Shown here: piece after piece, positions 34,766-45,265 of the stretch
Layout of the letters: every line of letters starts with the position of its first letter
Numbering within the stretch: the stretch's first letter is position 1
Assembly: GCF_037963835.1 (NCBI RefSeq)
Contig: NZ_CP150145.1
Coordinates: 3,720,001 to 3,784,000, forward strand
Source: Paenibacillus sp. FSL H8-0332
Lineage (GTDB): Bacteria; Bacillota; Bacilli; Paenibacillales; Paenibacillaceae
Length of the DNA: 64,000 nucleotides
Reading direction: 5' to 3'
Notes under the pieces: generated by a model
The model's input: only the letters and a program-made list of their open reading frames with translations
Told to the model about the DNA's origin: nothing
Database searches by the model: none
Made by a program: the position numbers and the translations under genes

Positions 34766-37045
34766 TTATTCCACGGCCAGCTGGCCGGTATCCATATTCT
34801 TCAGCACCAGCTTGCCTTCAAGCGGCGCGCCGTCCTCACCGGTCAGCTTCAGCTTCCCGGTTCGGCCCTTCTCAATCAGGGCCTTCACCTGGGTGTCGGT
34901 GAGCGTGCGTCCGTGATTCTCCTTCCAGATCACGAAGGCGCAGCCCTCCTTATAATGGGAGCAGCCGTAGCCCTTGCGGCCCATGAAGATCATGCCGCCG
35001 CAGCCGGGACGCGGGCAGGAGCCGATAACCTTCGGCCCGGTATCTCCGCTCTTCCCGGCAGCCGCAGACGCCGCGCTGCGCGGTTTGACCGCTGCCGGCT
35101 TGCGCTCAGCCGCCTTGGACTCGGCGGTCTTGCGAGGCGAAGCAGCCGGGCTGCGGCCCTTGCCGCCGCTGTTCAGCGAGGGCGTATCCCCTTCGAAGGA
35201 GGTCTTAGCGGCGCGCGACTGCACGCGGACCTTGTCCACAATCATCGAAGCGAACCGCTTGACGTTCTCCATAAATTGTCCGTCCGCTGCGGTGCCGCGG
35301 GCAATTTCATTCAAGCGGCGCTCCCACTGCCCTGTCATTTCCGGGGAGGTCAGCAGCTCCACACCTGCCCCGCGGATCAGCTCAACCGCCGTCCGCCCCT
35401 TTTGGGTGATGGCGATCTTTTTCCCCTGCATCTCTACATAGCCGACATTCTTCAGCCGTTCAATTGTAGCAGCCCGGGTCGCCGGTGTGCCTAGCCCTGA
35501 ATCCTTCATGGCATCGCGCAGCTCTTCGTCCTCAATCTGCTTGCCCGCGCTCTCCATCGCCTTCAGCAATGTTCCTTCGGTGTAATGCTTCGGCGGCTGG
35601 GTATCCTTCTCCTTCACAATCGCATCGCTGCAGATCACTTCACCCTCCGCTTGAACCGAGAACGGCTCGTTCACCTCAAGCTCCTCTTCCTCCTCGTCCT
35701 CCTTGCCTTTGCCCTTGGCCGGTTTGGACTTGTCCTTCTTCTGGTCTGCGTAGATCACCTTCCAGCCGAGGCTGAGCAGCTCCTTGACCGTAGTCTTGAA
35801 CTTCTCGGCTTCGACTTCGGTGATCACCGTATGCACCTTGTATTCCGCAGCCGGATAGAACTGGGAGAGGAAGCGGCGGACGATCAGATCATAGAGCTTA
35901 GCCTCATCCACGCTTAGACCGTTCGCTCTACGGTTCGTCGGCAGAATCGCATGGTGGTCCTCCACCTTGGACGGATTACAGATAAACTTGTTGCCTTTAT
36001 GAACCAGGTTGGAGTTCGCACCCTTTACCCAATCGTCATACTGCGTGCCCCGAAGGGCCGACAGCGTCTTGTGCATTTCAGGAATATTCTGTTCCGTGAC
36101 ATAGTTGGAGTTGGTACGCGGGTAAGAGATCACTTTGTGCTTCTCATACAGCGCCTGCGCGATATCCAGTGTTTTTTTGGCGGAAAAGGCATATTTCCCG
36201 TTCGCCTCACGCTGCAGCAGCGTCAGATCGTACAGCTTATTCGGATATTCCTTGGTCTCTTTGACCTCATAGAGAACAATCCGGGCGGGCTTGCCTTTGA
36301 CCTTGGCTGCAAGCGCCTCTGCCTTCGCACCATCCGTTAACCGATCGCCCTGCCACATTCCCTTATAAGTCAGCTCATTCTGGGTGAAATGCCCTTCCAC
36401 CTCAAAGAACTTCAGCGAGGAGAACGCTTCAATGGTCTTCTGACGGTCATAGATCAGCGCCAGCACCGGTGTCTGTACCCGGCCTACAGAGAGCAGCACA
36501 TTATGCTTGGTGGTAAAAGCGCGCGAGCCGTTCATCCCGATCAGCCAGTCCGCCTCGCTGCGTGCCCGGGCTGCTTTGGTCAGATTCTCGTATTCCAACC
36601 CGTCCTTCAGCTCCTGGAAGCCCTTGCGGATCGTCTCCGGCGTCAGATCGGAGATCCACAGCCGCTTCACCGGCTGGTTCAGCTCCAGGTAGCGCTGGAT
36701 CAGCGAGAAAATATGCTGGCCCTCACGCCCGGCATCGCAGGAGTTCACCAGCAGATCGCTGCGCTTCGCCAGCTCCCCGATCACCTTCAGCTGATCCATG
36801 GTGCGTGCGTTAGGCAGCAGCTTGAACTCCTCGGGGATGATCGGCAGATCATTAATGTTCCATTTTTTATATTTATTGTCGTAGGCTTCGGGCTCTGCCA
36901 GGCCAATCAGATGCCCAATCGCCCAGGTGATGATGTACTGCTCCCCTTCCAGATAGGAACGGTAGTTTTTGGCCTTCGGTTCTATTGCGGCGGCGATATT
37001 CCGCCCCATGTCCGGTTTCTCCGCAATAATGAGTGTCTTCAACAA
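34766..37045 (-). CDS. topB: DNA topoisomerase III
   Basis: Type IA topoisomerase that relaxes and decatenates DNA. The 759-residue protein starts with the Toprim domain (LIIAEKPDMGRNIA) and its DxD-type motif VNSCDAGREGQ. The catalytic Tyr lies in VISYPRTNSNY (about residue 310). An acidic insert (EDEEEEELEV), a Ser/Ala/Lys-rich linker and a C-terminal zinc-ribbon-like segment (CPRPGCGG ... CSHYKEGC) follow. AAGGAG precedes TTG 37045. The length slightly exceeds B. subtilis TopB because of the basic linker and zinc segment. Confidence 0.95.
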   Translation of the reverse strand: MLKTLIIAEKPDMGRNIAAAIEPKAKNYRSYLEGEQYIITWAIGHLIGLAEPEAYDNKYKKWNINDLPIIPEEFKLLPNARTMDQLKVIGELAKRSDLLVNSCDAGREGQHIFSLIQRYLELNQPVKRLWISDLTPETIRKGFQELKDGLEYENLTKAARARSEADWLIGMNGSRAFTTKHNVLLSVGRVQTPVLALIYDRQKTIEAFSSLKFFEVEGHFTQNELTYKGMWQGDRLTDGAKAEALAAKVKGKPARIVLYEVKETKEYPNKLYDLTLLQREANGKYAFSAKKTLDIAQALYEKHKVISYPRTNSNYVTEQNIPEMHKTLSALRGTQYDDWVKGANSNLVHKGNKFICNPSKVEDHHAILPTNRRANGLSVDEAKLYDLIVRRFLSQFYPAAEYKVHTVITEVEAEKFKTTVKELLSLGWKVIYADQKKDKSKPAKGKGKEDEEEEELEVNEPFSVQAEGEVICSDAIVKEKDTQPPKHYTEGTLLKAMESAGKQIEDEELRDAMKDSGLGTPATRAATIERLKNVGYVEMQGKKIAITQKGRTAVELIRGAGVELLTSPEMTGQWERRLNEIARGTAADGQFMENVKRFASMIVDKVRVQSRAAKTSFEGDTPSLNSGGKGRSPAASPRKTAESKAAERKPAAVKPRSAASAAAGKSGDTGPKVIGSCPRPGCGGMIFMGRKGYGCSHYKEGCAFVIWKENHGRTLTDTQVKALIEKGRTGKLKLTGEDGAPLEGKLVLKNMDTGQLAVE

Positions 37046-37145
37046 TAATCGCTCCTTACCCTCGGTTCATTACAAAAGTTGTCCAGTAGTCTATTATACC
37101 ATTCCTGGACCCCAAAATCCGCTGCTCATTATTGAGGCCTGCCGC

Positions 37146-37559
37146 TTAAGGGCGAAATATCGCCATCAGAATGAGCAGCGCCCCGATGATCAGGCTGAAC
37201 AGCTCAAGCATATCTCCCCTGGACCAGTGCTTGCGGAAAAATACGATTGCAGGCTGGGCAAGCCCCGCTATCAGATACAGAACAGCCAGCAGCAAACCAA
37301 AGGAAAGTATGGTGAAGACGGGTGCATTACTCTGCGGCCCCCCGATGAAGGTAATCAACACGATTAACAGGGTCAGAATATACAAAATACACCGGAAGAA
37401 GATAATCCACGGCCCGGACTTTACGGGAACAGGTTCAACCGGGACTTGCTGTTCCTTGGCCCGCTCTTCCAATTGGCGGCGGATTTCCTCAGGATACTCC
37501 TTACGCATTTTCTGCATCTGTCTGGCATTGTCAAGCCTGTGTCTCAAGCGTCCAAACAT
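37146..37559 (-). CDS. Small membrane protein of unknown function
   Basis: 137 residues. The first 60 are charged and helical (MFGRLRHRLDNARQMQKMR, RQLEERAKEQQVP), followed by three hydrophobic segments (FFRCILYILTLLIVLITFI, FTILSFGLLLAVLYLIAGLA, LFSLIIGALLILMAIF). GGAGGGG precedes ATG 37559; nine codons upstream in frame are excluded. I do not recognise the family. It lies between proS and topB on the same strand. Confidence 0.7.
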   Translation of the reverse strand: MFGRLRHRLDNARQMQKMRKEYPEEIRRQLEERAKEQQVPVEPVPVKSGPWIIFFRCILYILTLLIVLITFIGGPQSNAPVFTILSFGLLLAVLYLIAGLAQPAIVFFRKHWSRGDMLELFSLIIGALLILMAIFRP

Positions 37560-37623
37560 ACTTTCCCCTCCTCTCCAAGGCGGCAATTCATGCGGTATTC
37601 CCCTATTTTATCAGAGCTTCAAT

Positions 37624-39354
37624 TCAAGCAAAAGCAGTATCTGGCGCGGACTTCAGACTGCTTACGCGCAGGACGGCCTCCCCAATATCGATTACTTCCT
37701 TGTTACCCGTTCTGCGGTCCATATATTCAATCCTCTGCTCTGCGGCCAGCTTGCCGACCACCAGCGCAACCGGTATACCGATCAGCCCGGCATCCTTGAA
37801 TTTGACCCCGGCCCGCTCATCACGGTCGTCCAGCAGGATATCGATGCCCAAGGCGGTCAGCCGTGCATACAGAGCCTCGGCCAGCTCACGCTGCGCTGTA
37901 TCTTTGACCGACATCAGCAGAATATGAACCGTGAATGGAGCCAGACCCTGCGGCCAGATCAGCCCTTGGTCATCGTTGTTCTGTTCAGCCACTGCGGCCA
38001 GCAAGCGGGAGATTCCGATGCCGTAGCAGCCCATTACCATAGGCTGGGTGCGGCCGTCTGCATCCAGGTAGCCTGCCCCCAGCTTCTCACTGTAGACCGT
38101 GCCCAGCTTAAAAACATGCCCTACCTCGATGCCCTGATGGAAATCCAGCTCCCCTTCGCCGCACTGCGGACAGCTGTCGCCGGTAACTGCATTGCGGAAA
38201 TCCCCTACCTGCGTCAGCGGGAAGTCCCGGCCAGGCACCACTCCGCGCAGATGGTAATCCTCTGCCCCCGCCCCTGTGACCGCTTCAGTCATGGCTGCAA
38301 CAGCAGCATCCACCAGGATAGGCACGGACAATCCGGCAGGACCGACATAACCGCTTCCGGTTCCGGCAGCCTCCTGCACATGCTCATAATCAGCCAACGT
38401 AATGTCACCGCAGCCGAGGTACTTTTGCACCTTCAGCTCATTCACCTCATGATCTCCACGGACCAGCACGGCAAATGTCTTGCCTCCGCCCGTGTAGATT
38501 AATGTCTTGATGATATCCTGCGGTCTGAGCTGACTCTCCTGCTCCAGCTGCTGAATGGTCTTCTGGGCAGGCGTATGGAATCGCTCAGGGGCAGGCCGCC
38601 CGGCAAAATCTGGTCTATGCGGTGCGGCCCCGCTCTGCACTTCCGCCTGCTCCAGATTCGCGGCATATCCGCACAAGGAGCACACAGCTATCGTATCCTC
38701 GCCTATCTCTGACAGTGCCATGAATTCATGATTCTGGCCTTTCCCGCCAATCGCCCCGGCATTCGCCTGCACCGCCCGGTACTTCAGGCCGCAGCGGTCA
38801 AAGATCCGCTCATAAACGCTGTACATCACCTGATAAGCCTGATCCAGGCCATCCCAATCCGTATCAAATGAATAGGCATCCTTCATCAGGAACTCTCTGC
38901 CCCGCAGAAGCCCCGAGCGCGGACGACGTTCATCCCGGAACTTTGTCTGGATCTGATAGACAGTGACCGGGAGCCGCCGGTAAGAGCTGATCTCTCCACG
39001 CATTAGCGCTGTAACCACTTCCTCATGGGTCGGACCCAGCACGAACTCACGGTCGTGACGGTCCCGGAGCTTCATCAGCTCTTTGCCGTACACCTCATAA
39101 CGTTCCGATTCTCTCCAGAGCTCTGCTGGCTGTAAGGATGGCATAAGCACCTCCTGCGCACCGGCTGACTCCATTTCCTGGCGCACGATCTGCTCCATCC
39201 TGCGCAGCACCCGCCGTCCGAGCGGCAAATAGGTGTATACCCCGGCAGCCACCTGCCGGATATATCCGGCACGCAGCAGCAGCTGGTGGCTCCTTGTCTC
39301 TGCTTCGGCAGGAGCTTCGCGCAGAGTGGTAACTAATAGATTGGTTTGACGCAT
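37624..39354 (-). CDS. proS: Prolyl-tRNA synthetase (bacterial type)
   Basis: Charges tRNA-Pro. The 576-residue class II enzyme has motif 1 (GRRVLRRMEQIVRQEMESAG, split as GRRVLRRMEQ and IVRQEMESAG), motif 2 (TKFRDERRPRSGLLRGREF, cut as FRDERRPRSGLLR and GREF), the bacterial editing INS domain between motifs 2 and 3, motif 3 (GCYGIGISRLLAA) and a C-terminal anticodon domain. The gene is preceded by a T-box leader that senses uncharged tRNA-Pro, so expression rises on proline shortage. Confidence 0.97.
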   Translation of the reverse strand: MRQTNLLVTTLREAPAEAETRSHQLLLRAGYIRQVAAGVYTYLPLGRRVLRRMEQIVRQEMESAGAQEVLMPSLQPAELWRESERYEVYGKELMKLRDRHDREFVLGPTHEEVVTALMRGEISSYRRLPVTVYQIQTKFRDERRPRSGLLRGREFLMKDAYSFDTDWDGLDQAYQVMYSVYERIFDRCGLKYRAVQANAGAIGGKGQNHEFMALSEIGEDTIAVCSLCGYAANLEQAEVQSGAAPHRPDFAGRPAPERFHTPAQKTIQQLEQESQLRPQDIIKTLIYTGGGKTFAVLVRGDHEVNELKVQKYLGCGDITLADYEHVQEAAGTGSGYVGPAGLSVPILVDAAVAAMTEAVTGAGAEDYHLRGVVPGRDFPLTQVGDFRNAVTGDSCPQCGEGELDFHQGIEVGHVFKLGTVYSEKLGAGYLDADGRTQPMVMGCYGIGISRLLAAVAEQNNDDQGLIWPQGLAPFTVHILLMSVKDTAQRELAEALYARLTALGIDILLDDRDERAGVKFKDAGLIGIPVALVVGKLAAEQRIEYMDRRTGNKEVIDIGEAVLRVSSLKSAPDTAFA

Positions 39355-39420
39355 ACAGATCAGCCTCTTTCGTTGATAAGTGTGTAAGGGTCCAGATTAT
39401 TTCGCTGCGTTAATGAGAAC

Positions 39421-39683
39421 GCAAAAAAGGCGCATCCGTCAGGGACGAATGTGCCGTGTTACCACCCTGTTTCAACCCCAAGACTATCCAAGCCTGCGGT
39501 CCTCAATCCGGATAACGGCCGGGTCCGGCAGAATTATGCCCATCTTCAGCATAAGCTGCAGCTTCCAAGGCAGGGTTGGAGTCTTACGCACTCGGGGGAT
39601 CTTTCAGCCGGTGAATCCCCTCTCTGCTTCCGGCGCTTACGGATACCAGGTCCTTGGTCAACGCTGTTACGTTATAAATGTTG
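39421..39683 (-). ncRNA. T-box riboswitch leader of proS
   Basis: On the minus strand, the conserved T-box sequence GGGTGGTAACACGGC (39453-39467) precedes a terminator stem, GCACATTCGTCCC paired with GACGGATGCGCC, and a T run (39421-39455). Upstream lies a long stem I region with CCAAGG/CCTTGG closing helices. CCC or CCT in the internal loop near 39572-39575 would be the proline specifier codon. Uncharged tRNA-Pro stabilises the antiterminator and lets proS be transcribed. The exact 5' end is estimated from the promoter. Confidence 0.93.
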
Positions 39684-39689
39684 GTACTT

Positions 39690-39718
39690 AATCTATACGA
39701 TATTCCAGGCCGCGTCAA
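39690..39718 (-). promoter_or_regulatory. SigA-type promoter of proS T-box
   Basis: TTGACG (39713-39718) and TAGATT (39690-39695) are 17 bp apart on the minus strand, just upstream of the T-box. Confidence 0.6.
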
Positions 39719-39769
39719 GCCAGCGATGTATGGATTGTGAATGCAATTAAATAATTTATACCAAATCCT

Positions 39770-39796
39770 TAAGATATGAAAAGAATGTGTCGATAA
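39770..39796 (+). promoter_or_regulatory. SigD (motility sigma factor)-type promoter
   Basis: TAAG (39770-39773), 15 bases, then GTCGATAA (39789-39796) differ from the SigD consensus TAAA-N15-GCCGATAA by one base in each box. Chemoreceptor genes are classical SigD targets in Bacillales. Confidence 0.6.
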
Positions 39797-39883
39797 ACCG
39801 AATATATGAGTAGAGTCATTCAGAGAGAAACGGCTACCGATGCTACCAGCCGATTTCCATGTACCAGAGGGGGAACCATTCCA

Positions 39884-41887
39884 ATGTTCAAGTCAGTCAA
39901 CCGCTTCATCCAACACAAGCTAAGATCACGATCGCTGCAACGAAAAATGATGATGCTGTTCACCATTATGCTGGTGATCCCGATCCTCCTGGTCAGTTAT
40001 TTTTCTTATTCCAGTGCTAAACAGGAATTGGAAACCAAAATGCAAAAAGCCACACATTCCAGTGTCGATCTGGTCGCCGGGACCATCCAAGAATATGTAT
40101 CCGCTGCTATGCGGAATGTAGATTTGCTCAGCCGCCAGATCCAATCTTCCGAGGTCGATGGTAAGACTCCCGCAACACGCACACTCATCGATCAGTTCAT
40201 GAAGGCACATCCCGAGCTTGAGATTCTTACGGTGGGCAACGAGCAAGGTGCCTGGATGAAGGCCCCGGACCCCGGCAAACAGGATTATGATCCGCGTACA
40301 CGGGACTGGTATAAGGCGTCCATGCAGAATGCCGGTAGCACTACAATCATTGATCCTTTTGTCTCAGCAACAACCGGCAACTATACGTTGTTCATCTCCC
40401 ATTCGCTGGAGGATGGCAAAGGAGCTGTGACCACAAGCCTCAATCTCAAGGCAATGAGTGAAAGAATCCATACCACCCATCCAGGTGAAACCGGCTACTT
40501 CTACATTGTGGACCGTAATCATAAATTCGTCTCTTATCCCGGCAAAGCTGCAGGTGAAGATGTAGCAGATTTTATAGTGAAAATGCTGGTTAACGACAGC
40601 GGGGACCTGCACTATACCAATCCGGACACGGAGAAGGAGATGCAGGGTTACTATACAACCGATCCGAATACCGGGTTCAAAATTGTCGGCATCCTGCCTA
40701 CCCAAGAATTCTCAGATGCCTCACAGCCCATTATCTATACAGGACTTATGGTTCTGGGCATTGCCCTGCTGGTCGCCCTAACCCTGATGTACCTGATTGT
40801 CCGCTCCATCACGAAGCCGATCCGCAGTCTGAACCGTTCTGCACAGCGGGTAAGCGAAGGCTATCTGAATGAGCGGATTCAGATCAACCGGGCCGATGAA
40901 ATCGGTCAGCTGGCACAGAATTACAACCTGATGGTAGGCTCCCTGCGCGGCATCGTCTCGGATATTTCGGGCACCTCTGGACAATTGGCAGCCTCCAGCC
41001 AGCAATTGAATGCCACAACGGAAGAGAACTCCAGAGCCACCGCTTACGTGGCAGAACTGGTGCAGGAATCCTCCGAAGGTGCACAGACACAGACCTCAGC
41101 CATGGCAGAAACCTCGCGCGCGATGGAGGAAATGTCCTCCGGTATTCAAAAGATCGCCGAAGCCGCCGCCTCCATCGTCGATTCTTCCGCGAACACTGAA
41201 GCAGATGTGCGCAGCGGCAGCCGGAAGATGGAACAGGTCAGCCAGCAAATGGATGCCATCCGGACCTCTACTCACCACTCTTCGCAGCTGATCGGGCAAT
41301 TAAACGGCCTTAACGATGAGGTATCTGCGATGAGCAGTGCAATTACTACGATCGCTGTACAGACGAATCTCCTGTCGCTGAACGCCGGCATTGAAGCGGC
41401 CCGGGCCGGAGAGCAGGGCCGGGGCTTCGCCGTCGTGGCGGCAGAGGTACGGAAGCTGGCCGATCAATCGAAGAATACTGCCGGGGATATTCAAGATACC
41501 CTCCAGCAGATGACCCGATTGATCGACCAGACCTATGAAGCGATCCGGCATACCGTTTCAGCAGATGTGGAGCTGGGTATTCGGGTTACCGCCGAAGCCA
41601 AGGAATCGTTCATCAGCATTGAACAGTCTACGGCCACAATCAACAGCCAACTGCATGACATCTCAGCTATCACCGAGCAGATGTCTGCGGGAGCGCAGGA
41701 GGTTGCCGCTTCCGTACACGAAATCTCCAGCATCTCCCGGTCCACCTCAGACGCCTTCCAGAGTGTAACGGCAGCTACAGAGGAACAGCTCGCTTCCATG
41801 GAAGAGATCTCTGCCTCCTCGATGGAGCTGTCCAAAATGGCGGGCGATCTGCAGCTTAAGATTGAACGTTTCAAGCTGGAAGACTAA
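39884..41887 (+). CDS. Methyl-accepting chemotaxis protein
   Basis: 667-residue transmembrane chemoreceptor. A span near residues 20-42 is followed by an extracellular dCache-type sensor ([21 protein letters not shown]), a second span near 285-305, a HAMP domain ([17 protein letters not shown]), and the cytoplasmic signalling coil with the hairpin tip [21 protein letters not shown] (split as [11 protein letters not shown] and [19 protein letters not shown]) that binds CheA/CheW. The ligand is unknown. GAGGGGG precedes ATG 39884; the 26 codons upstream are excluded. A SigD-type promoter places it in the motility regulon. Confidence 0.95.
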   Translation: MFKSVNRFIQHKLRSRSLQRKMMMLFTIMLVIPILLVSYFSYSSAKQELETKMQKATHSSVDLVAGTIQEYVSAAMRNVDLLSRQIQSSEVDGKTPATRTLIDQFMKAHPELEILTVGNEQGAWMKAPDPGKQDYDPRTRDWYKASMQNAGSTTIIDPFVSATTGNYTLFISHSLEDGKGAVTTSLNLKAMSERIHTTHPGETGYFYIVDRNHKFVSYPGKAAGEDVADFIVKMLVNDSGDLHYTNPDTEKEMQGYYTTDPNTGFKIVGILPTQEFSDASQPIIYTGLMVLGIALLVALTLMYLIVRSITKPIRSLNRSAQRVSEGYLNERIQINRADEIGQLAQNYNLMVGSLRGIVSDISGTSGQLAASSQQLNATTEENSRATAYVAELVQESSEGAQTQTSAMAETSRAMEEMSSGIQKIAEAAASIVDSSANTEADVRSGSRKMEQVSQQMDAIRTSTHHSSQLIGQLNGLNDEVSAMSSAITTIAVQTNLLSLNAGIEAARAGEQGRGFAVVAAEVRKLADQSKNTAGDIQDTLQQMTRLIDQTYEAIRHTVSADVELGIRVTAEAKESFISIEQSTATINSQLHDISAITEQMSAGAQEVAASVHEISSISRSTSDAFQSVTAATEEQLASMEEISASSMELSKMAGDLQLKIERFKLED

Positions 41888-41938
41888 CCCGGTGATTTTA
41901 AGAGCGGTGTATGCCGTTCATTCTCTTAGTCGCATGAC

Positions 41939-41977
41939 AAAAAGCCGTCCCTCAGCAATGCTGAAGGACGGCTTTTT
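41939..41977. terminator. Bidirectional terminator between chemoreceptor gene and gltD
   Basis: AAAAAGCCGTCC pairs with GGACGGCTTTTT across about 15 bases, with T runs on both strands between converging genes. Confidence 0.88.
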
Positions 41978-41990
41978 GGTGTATATTCAG

Positions 41991-43478
41991 TTAAGCAAGT
42001 ACAGTCGAGCCCATCAGGTATTTATCCACTTCACGCGCTGCTTCGCGGCCCTCGTTGATGGCCCAGACGACCAGACTCTGTCCGCGGCGCATATCTCCGG
42101 CTGCGAATACTTTATCCACATTCGTATTGAATTTGCCATAACGGGCCTTCACATTAGTGCGGCGGTCCGTATCCAGCTTAAGCTGCTCAATGATATCCTG
42201 CTCCGGTCCGTCGAAGCCAATCGCAATCAGCGCCAGCTGGGCTGGATAGACAGCCTCGGTTCCCGGAACCGGCTGGTAGATCTTCCGTCCCGTCTCGTCT
42301 ACTGTCCGGCGGATCTGCACTGTGTGCAGCTCCTTGAGGTTGCCTTCTTCATCGCCGACGAACTTCGTCGTCATGATAGAGAATTCACGCGGGTCTTCAC
42401 CGAAGACCGCCTTGGCTTCCTGCTGGGCATAATCCAGGGTGTAGACATTCGGGAACTGCGGCCAAGGGTTAGCAATCGGATCACGCGTAAGCGGCGCTTT
42501 GTCATGGGTGCCGAACTGGGTGATGCTGTTGCAGCCATGCCGCAGGGAAGTCGCTACACAGTCGGAGCCGGTGTCGCCCCCGCCCAGTACGATTACGTCC
42601 TTGCCTGCGGCGGATACGTAATTGCCATCCTCCAGATTAGAATTCAGATAGCTCTTGATCGTGCCGTTCAGGTAATCCATGGCATACATAACCCCTTTGA
42701 GGTCATTGCCCTCCACGTTGAAGCGTCTTGCCTTGGTAGCACCGCCGCAGAGAACAACGGCATCATATTCATCAACCAGCTGCTGCGCCGGAATGTCTGT
42801 GCCAATTTCCGTATTCACCACGAATTCGATACCTTCTGCAGCCAGCAGATCAACGCGGCGCTGTACGACACGTTTGTCCAGCTTCATCGTAGGAATACCG
42901 TACATCAGAAGGCCGCCAACCCGGTCACTGCGCTCAAAGACCGTTACCGAATGACCTGCTTTGTTGAGCTGGGCGGCAGCGGCCAGGCCTGCCGGTCCGG
43001 AGCCGACAATAGCGATCCGTTTGCCTGTACGCTTCTCCGGCGGACTCGGGACTACCCAGCCCTCTTCAAAGCCCTTGTCCACAATGGCCAGCTCAATTGT
43101 CTTAATCGTAACAGGCTGTCCAATCAGACCGACGGTACAGGAGCCCTCGCAGGGTGCAGGACAGATGCTGCCGGTGAATTCAGGGAAGTTATTCGTCTTG
43201 TGCAGGCGCTCCAGCGCTTCCTTCCACAAGCCACGGTAGACCAGGTTGTTCCACTCCGGGATCAGGTTATGCACGGGACAGCCTGAAGTACCGCCGCTCA
43301 TATCCATGCCGGTGTGGCAATACGGTGTGCCGCAATCCATACAACGGGCACCCTGAGTCCGAAGCTCGTCCTCGGTCAGATGCTCGTGGAATTCTTCCCA
43401 GTCCTTCACGCGCTGCTCGGGATCGCGGTCCCCTGGGAGCTGGCGCTTATACTCCATAAATCCAGTAGGTGTAGACAT
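41991..43478 (-). CDS. gltD: Glutamate synthase small (beta) subunit
   Basis: FAD and iron-sulfur subunit that passes NADPH electrons to the large subunit of glutamate synthase. The 495-residue protein has the N-terminal Cys clusters [10 protein letters not shown] and CPAPCEGSC, the FAD site [14 protein letters not shown], the NADPH site [12 protein letters not shown] and C-terminal [19 protein letters not shown] precedes ATG 43478; 26 codons upstream are excluded. The large-subunit gene gltB is not adjacent, so the pair is split, or this protein serves another partner such as a related flavin oxidoreductase. Confidence 0.93.
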   Translation of the reverse strand: MSTPTGFMEYKRQLPGDRDPEQRVKDWEEFHEHLTEDELRTQGARCMDCGTPYCHTGMDMSGGTSGCPVHNLIPEWNNLVYRGLWKEALERLHKTNNFPEFTGSICPAPCEGSCTVGLIGQPVTIKTIELAIVDKGFEEGWVVPSPPEKRTGKRIAIVGSGPAGLAAAAQLNKAGHSVTVFERSDRVGGLLMYGIPTMKLDKRVVQRRVDLLAAEGIEFVVNTEIGTDIPAQQLVDEYDAVVLCGGATKARRFNVEGNDLKGVMYAMDYLNGTIKSYLNSNLEDGNYVSAAGKDVIVLGGGDTGSDCVATSLRHGCNSITQFGTHDKAPLTRDPIANPWPQFPNVYTLDYAQQEAKAVFGEDPREFSIMTTKFVGDEEGNLKELHTVQIRRTVDETGRKIYQPVPGTEAVYPAQLALIAIGFDGPEQDIIEQLKLDTDRRTNVKARYGKFNTNVDKVFAAGDMRRGQSLVVWAINEGREAAREVDKYLMGSTVLA

Positions 43479-43634
43479 ATATACGTTTCCCCCATCCGTT
43501 CTCTTCGTGTTGATGTATAGTACACCATTTCTAATTTTAATTATATTAGCATTCAATACTTTCGCACTGTAATGGACTAATCTGTTGATTATTTGTACTA
43601 TTTCACATCTGGTGTCAGAGAAAACGCTTCATTG

Positions 43635-44126
43635 TCACTCCTTGCGTTCGTAAACGAAAAAACGGTAATAATACGGATTCTGCTCATTCTTGAGTCCCGA
43701 TGTATTGGAGACTTCCTTCCACTGGCTCCAGTCTACCTCAGGGAACCGCGTATCGCCTTCAATCTCCGCTTCTATCCGTGTAACACGCAGCTTGTCGGCA
43801 TAGGGCAGCATCAGGCTGTAGATCTCGGCTCCACCGATCACCATCAGCTCATCCTCCTTACGCCCCTCTGTCAGCGCTTCTTCCAGCGAATACACAACCT
43901 CAGCCCCTTCGGGCGCGAAGTCCCGGTCACGGGTCAGAATCAGGCTGGTACGGCCCTTCAGCGGCTTGCTGCCCAGCGACTCCCAGGTTTTGCGGCCCAT
44001 TAGCATCCGCTTGCCGAGAGTCTCTGCTTTGAAATAAGCGAAATCCAGCGGCAAATGCCAGGGCATATCATTATTTTTACCAATTACGCCATTCGCGGCC
44101 ATCGCCCAAATCATGGTAATGCTCAT
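43635..44126 (-). CDS. folA: Dihydrofolate reductase
   Basis: Regenerates tetrahydrofolate with NADPH. The 163-residue protein has [20 protein letters not shown] at the start (cut here as [12 protein letters not shown] and NNDMPWH), the cofactor motif [11 protein letters not shown], and [14 protein letters not shown] 44126 overlaps the thyA stop as ATGA, so the two are translationally coupled; thymidylate synthase consumes the folate that this enzyme restores. Trimethoprim-type inhibitors target this family. Confidence 0.96.
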   Translation of the reverse strand: MSITMIWAMAANGVIGKNNDMPWHLPLDFAYFKAETLGKRMLMGRKTWESLGSKPLKGRTSLILTRDRDFAPEGAEVVYSLEEALTEGRKEDELMVIGGAEIYSLMLPYADKLRVTRIEAEIEGDTRFPEVDWSQWKEVSNTSGLKNEQNPYYYRFFVYERKE

Positions 44127-44917
44127 ATAGCAACCGGTGCCTTGATCCCCGGATGATGGACATAGTCGACAAACTCGAAATCCTCATAGGTATAATCAAA
44201 AATGCTGTCAGGTACTCTGCGAATCTTAAGCTCCGGCAACGCATATGGCTCGCGCGCGAGCTGGGTGGCTACTTGCTCCATATGATTTGTATATATGTGC
44301 ACATCTCCGCCTGACCAGATGAATTCTCCGACCGCAAGCCCCGTCTGCTGGGCAACCATATGGGTAAGCAGCGCGTAGCTGGCAATGTTAAAGGGAAGCC
44401 CCAGGAAGGTGTCTACCGAACGCATGGTAAGCATACAGGACAGCTTGCCGTCCGCTACATAGAACTGAAACACGAAATGGCAGGGCGGAAGCTTCATCTG
44501 CTCAATCTCGCCTACATTCCATGCACTGACGATATGACGGCGTGAATCGGGATTATGCTTAATTGCCTCAATCACATTCGCAATCTGATCAATATGCTGC
44601 CCGTCCTTGCTCTCCCAGGCCCGCCACTGCGAACCGTACACCGGTCCCAGCTCCCCGTTCTCATCAGCCCATTCGTCCCAAATCGAGACGCCATTCTCCT
44701 TCAAATACGAAGTGTTGGTATCCCCTTTGAGGAACCATAACAGTTCATGCACCACCGACTTCAGATGGATGCGCTTGGTGGTCATCAGCGGGAAGCCCTT
44801 CGACAGATCGAAGCGGAGCTGACGCCCGAAGACGGACACTGTACCTGTACCGGTCCGGTCACCCTTGGCTGTACCGTTATCCAGAATATCCTGCAATAAA
44901 TCCAAGTAATTACGCAA
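44123..44917 (-). CDS. thyA: Thymidylate synthase
   Basis: Methylates dUMP to dTMP with methylene-tetrahydrofolate. From TTG 44917 the protein has 264 residues, the same as E. coli ThyA, and aligns with it end to end: [28 protein letters not shown], catalytic Cys in [28 protein letters not shown] and the C-terminal [16 protein letters not shown] lies nine bases before TTG; GTG 44929 is an alternative. The frame is open to 45013, but no homology is seen there. folA follows with a 4-bp overlap. Confidence 0.95.
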   Translation of the reverse strand: MRNYLDLLQDILDNGTAKGDRTGTGTVSVFGRQLRFDLSKGFPLMTTKRIHLKSVVHELLWFLKGDTNTSYLKENGVSIWDEWADENGELGPVYGSQWRAWESKDGQHIDQIANVIEAIKHNPDSRRHIVSAWNVGEIEQMKLPPCHFVFQFYVADGKLSCMLTMRSVDTFLGLPFNIASYALLTHMVAQQTGLAVGEFIWSGGDVHIYTNHMEQVATQLAREPYALPELKIRRVPDSIFDYTYEDFEFVDYVHHPGIKAPVAI

Positions 44918-45085
44918 GCAGTATCGCACCCCACTCTCTTTTTCTTCTACCAGTTTACCATGAGCTGACGGTCGTTGTAACTTCCCTAACGATAAAAAAA
45001 CACAAAAAAACATACATTTCTCTGCCTGAATTGGGCTGACTGCCAGCTATTTCCGAACGTTCATGACAGAGACTTTCTTCATCAG

Positions 45086-45184
45086 CAAGTGGAAACGTCT
45101 TTGCCGTCCTTTTAAAGGACGGTACCGTTTCAGCGAGAAATAGAAGGATAAGTTATCATGTGAAACATATAATTTCTTATATTT
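45086..45184 (-). repeat. Dispersed palindromic repeat, copy 2 (long form)
   Basis: Reverse-strand partner of 26439-26537, matching at about nine in ten bases. It fills the gap between lpd and thyA and directly abuts the lpd terminator at 45185. Read in the same direction as copy 1, it ends with the nested AAACGG/CGTTT and CCGTCC/GGACGG arms, then CCACTTG. It would be transcribed ahead of thyA if readthrough occurs. Confidence 0.85.
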
Positions 45185-45233
45185 TCAAAAAAGGATGTTC
45201 CCTGACCATCTGCATGGCTTCGGAAACATCCTC
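45185..45233 (-). terminator. Terminator of the pyruvate dehydrogenase operon
   Basis: On the minus strand GGATGTTTCC pairs with GGGAACATCC across about 20 bases and TTTTTTG follows. Confidence 0.8.
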
Positions 45234-45265
45234 TTGAATTCAACCCGCATAAGCTTAAGCGGTTA

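Noticed and set aside
41939..41977. GCCGTCC/GGACGGC hairpin as another copy of the dispersed repeat
   Set aside because: It shares only the inner arms, lacks AAACGG/CCGTTT flanks and has T runs on both sides; it is an ordinary bidirectional terminator.
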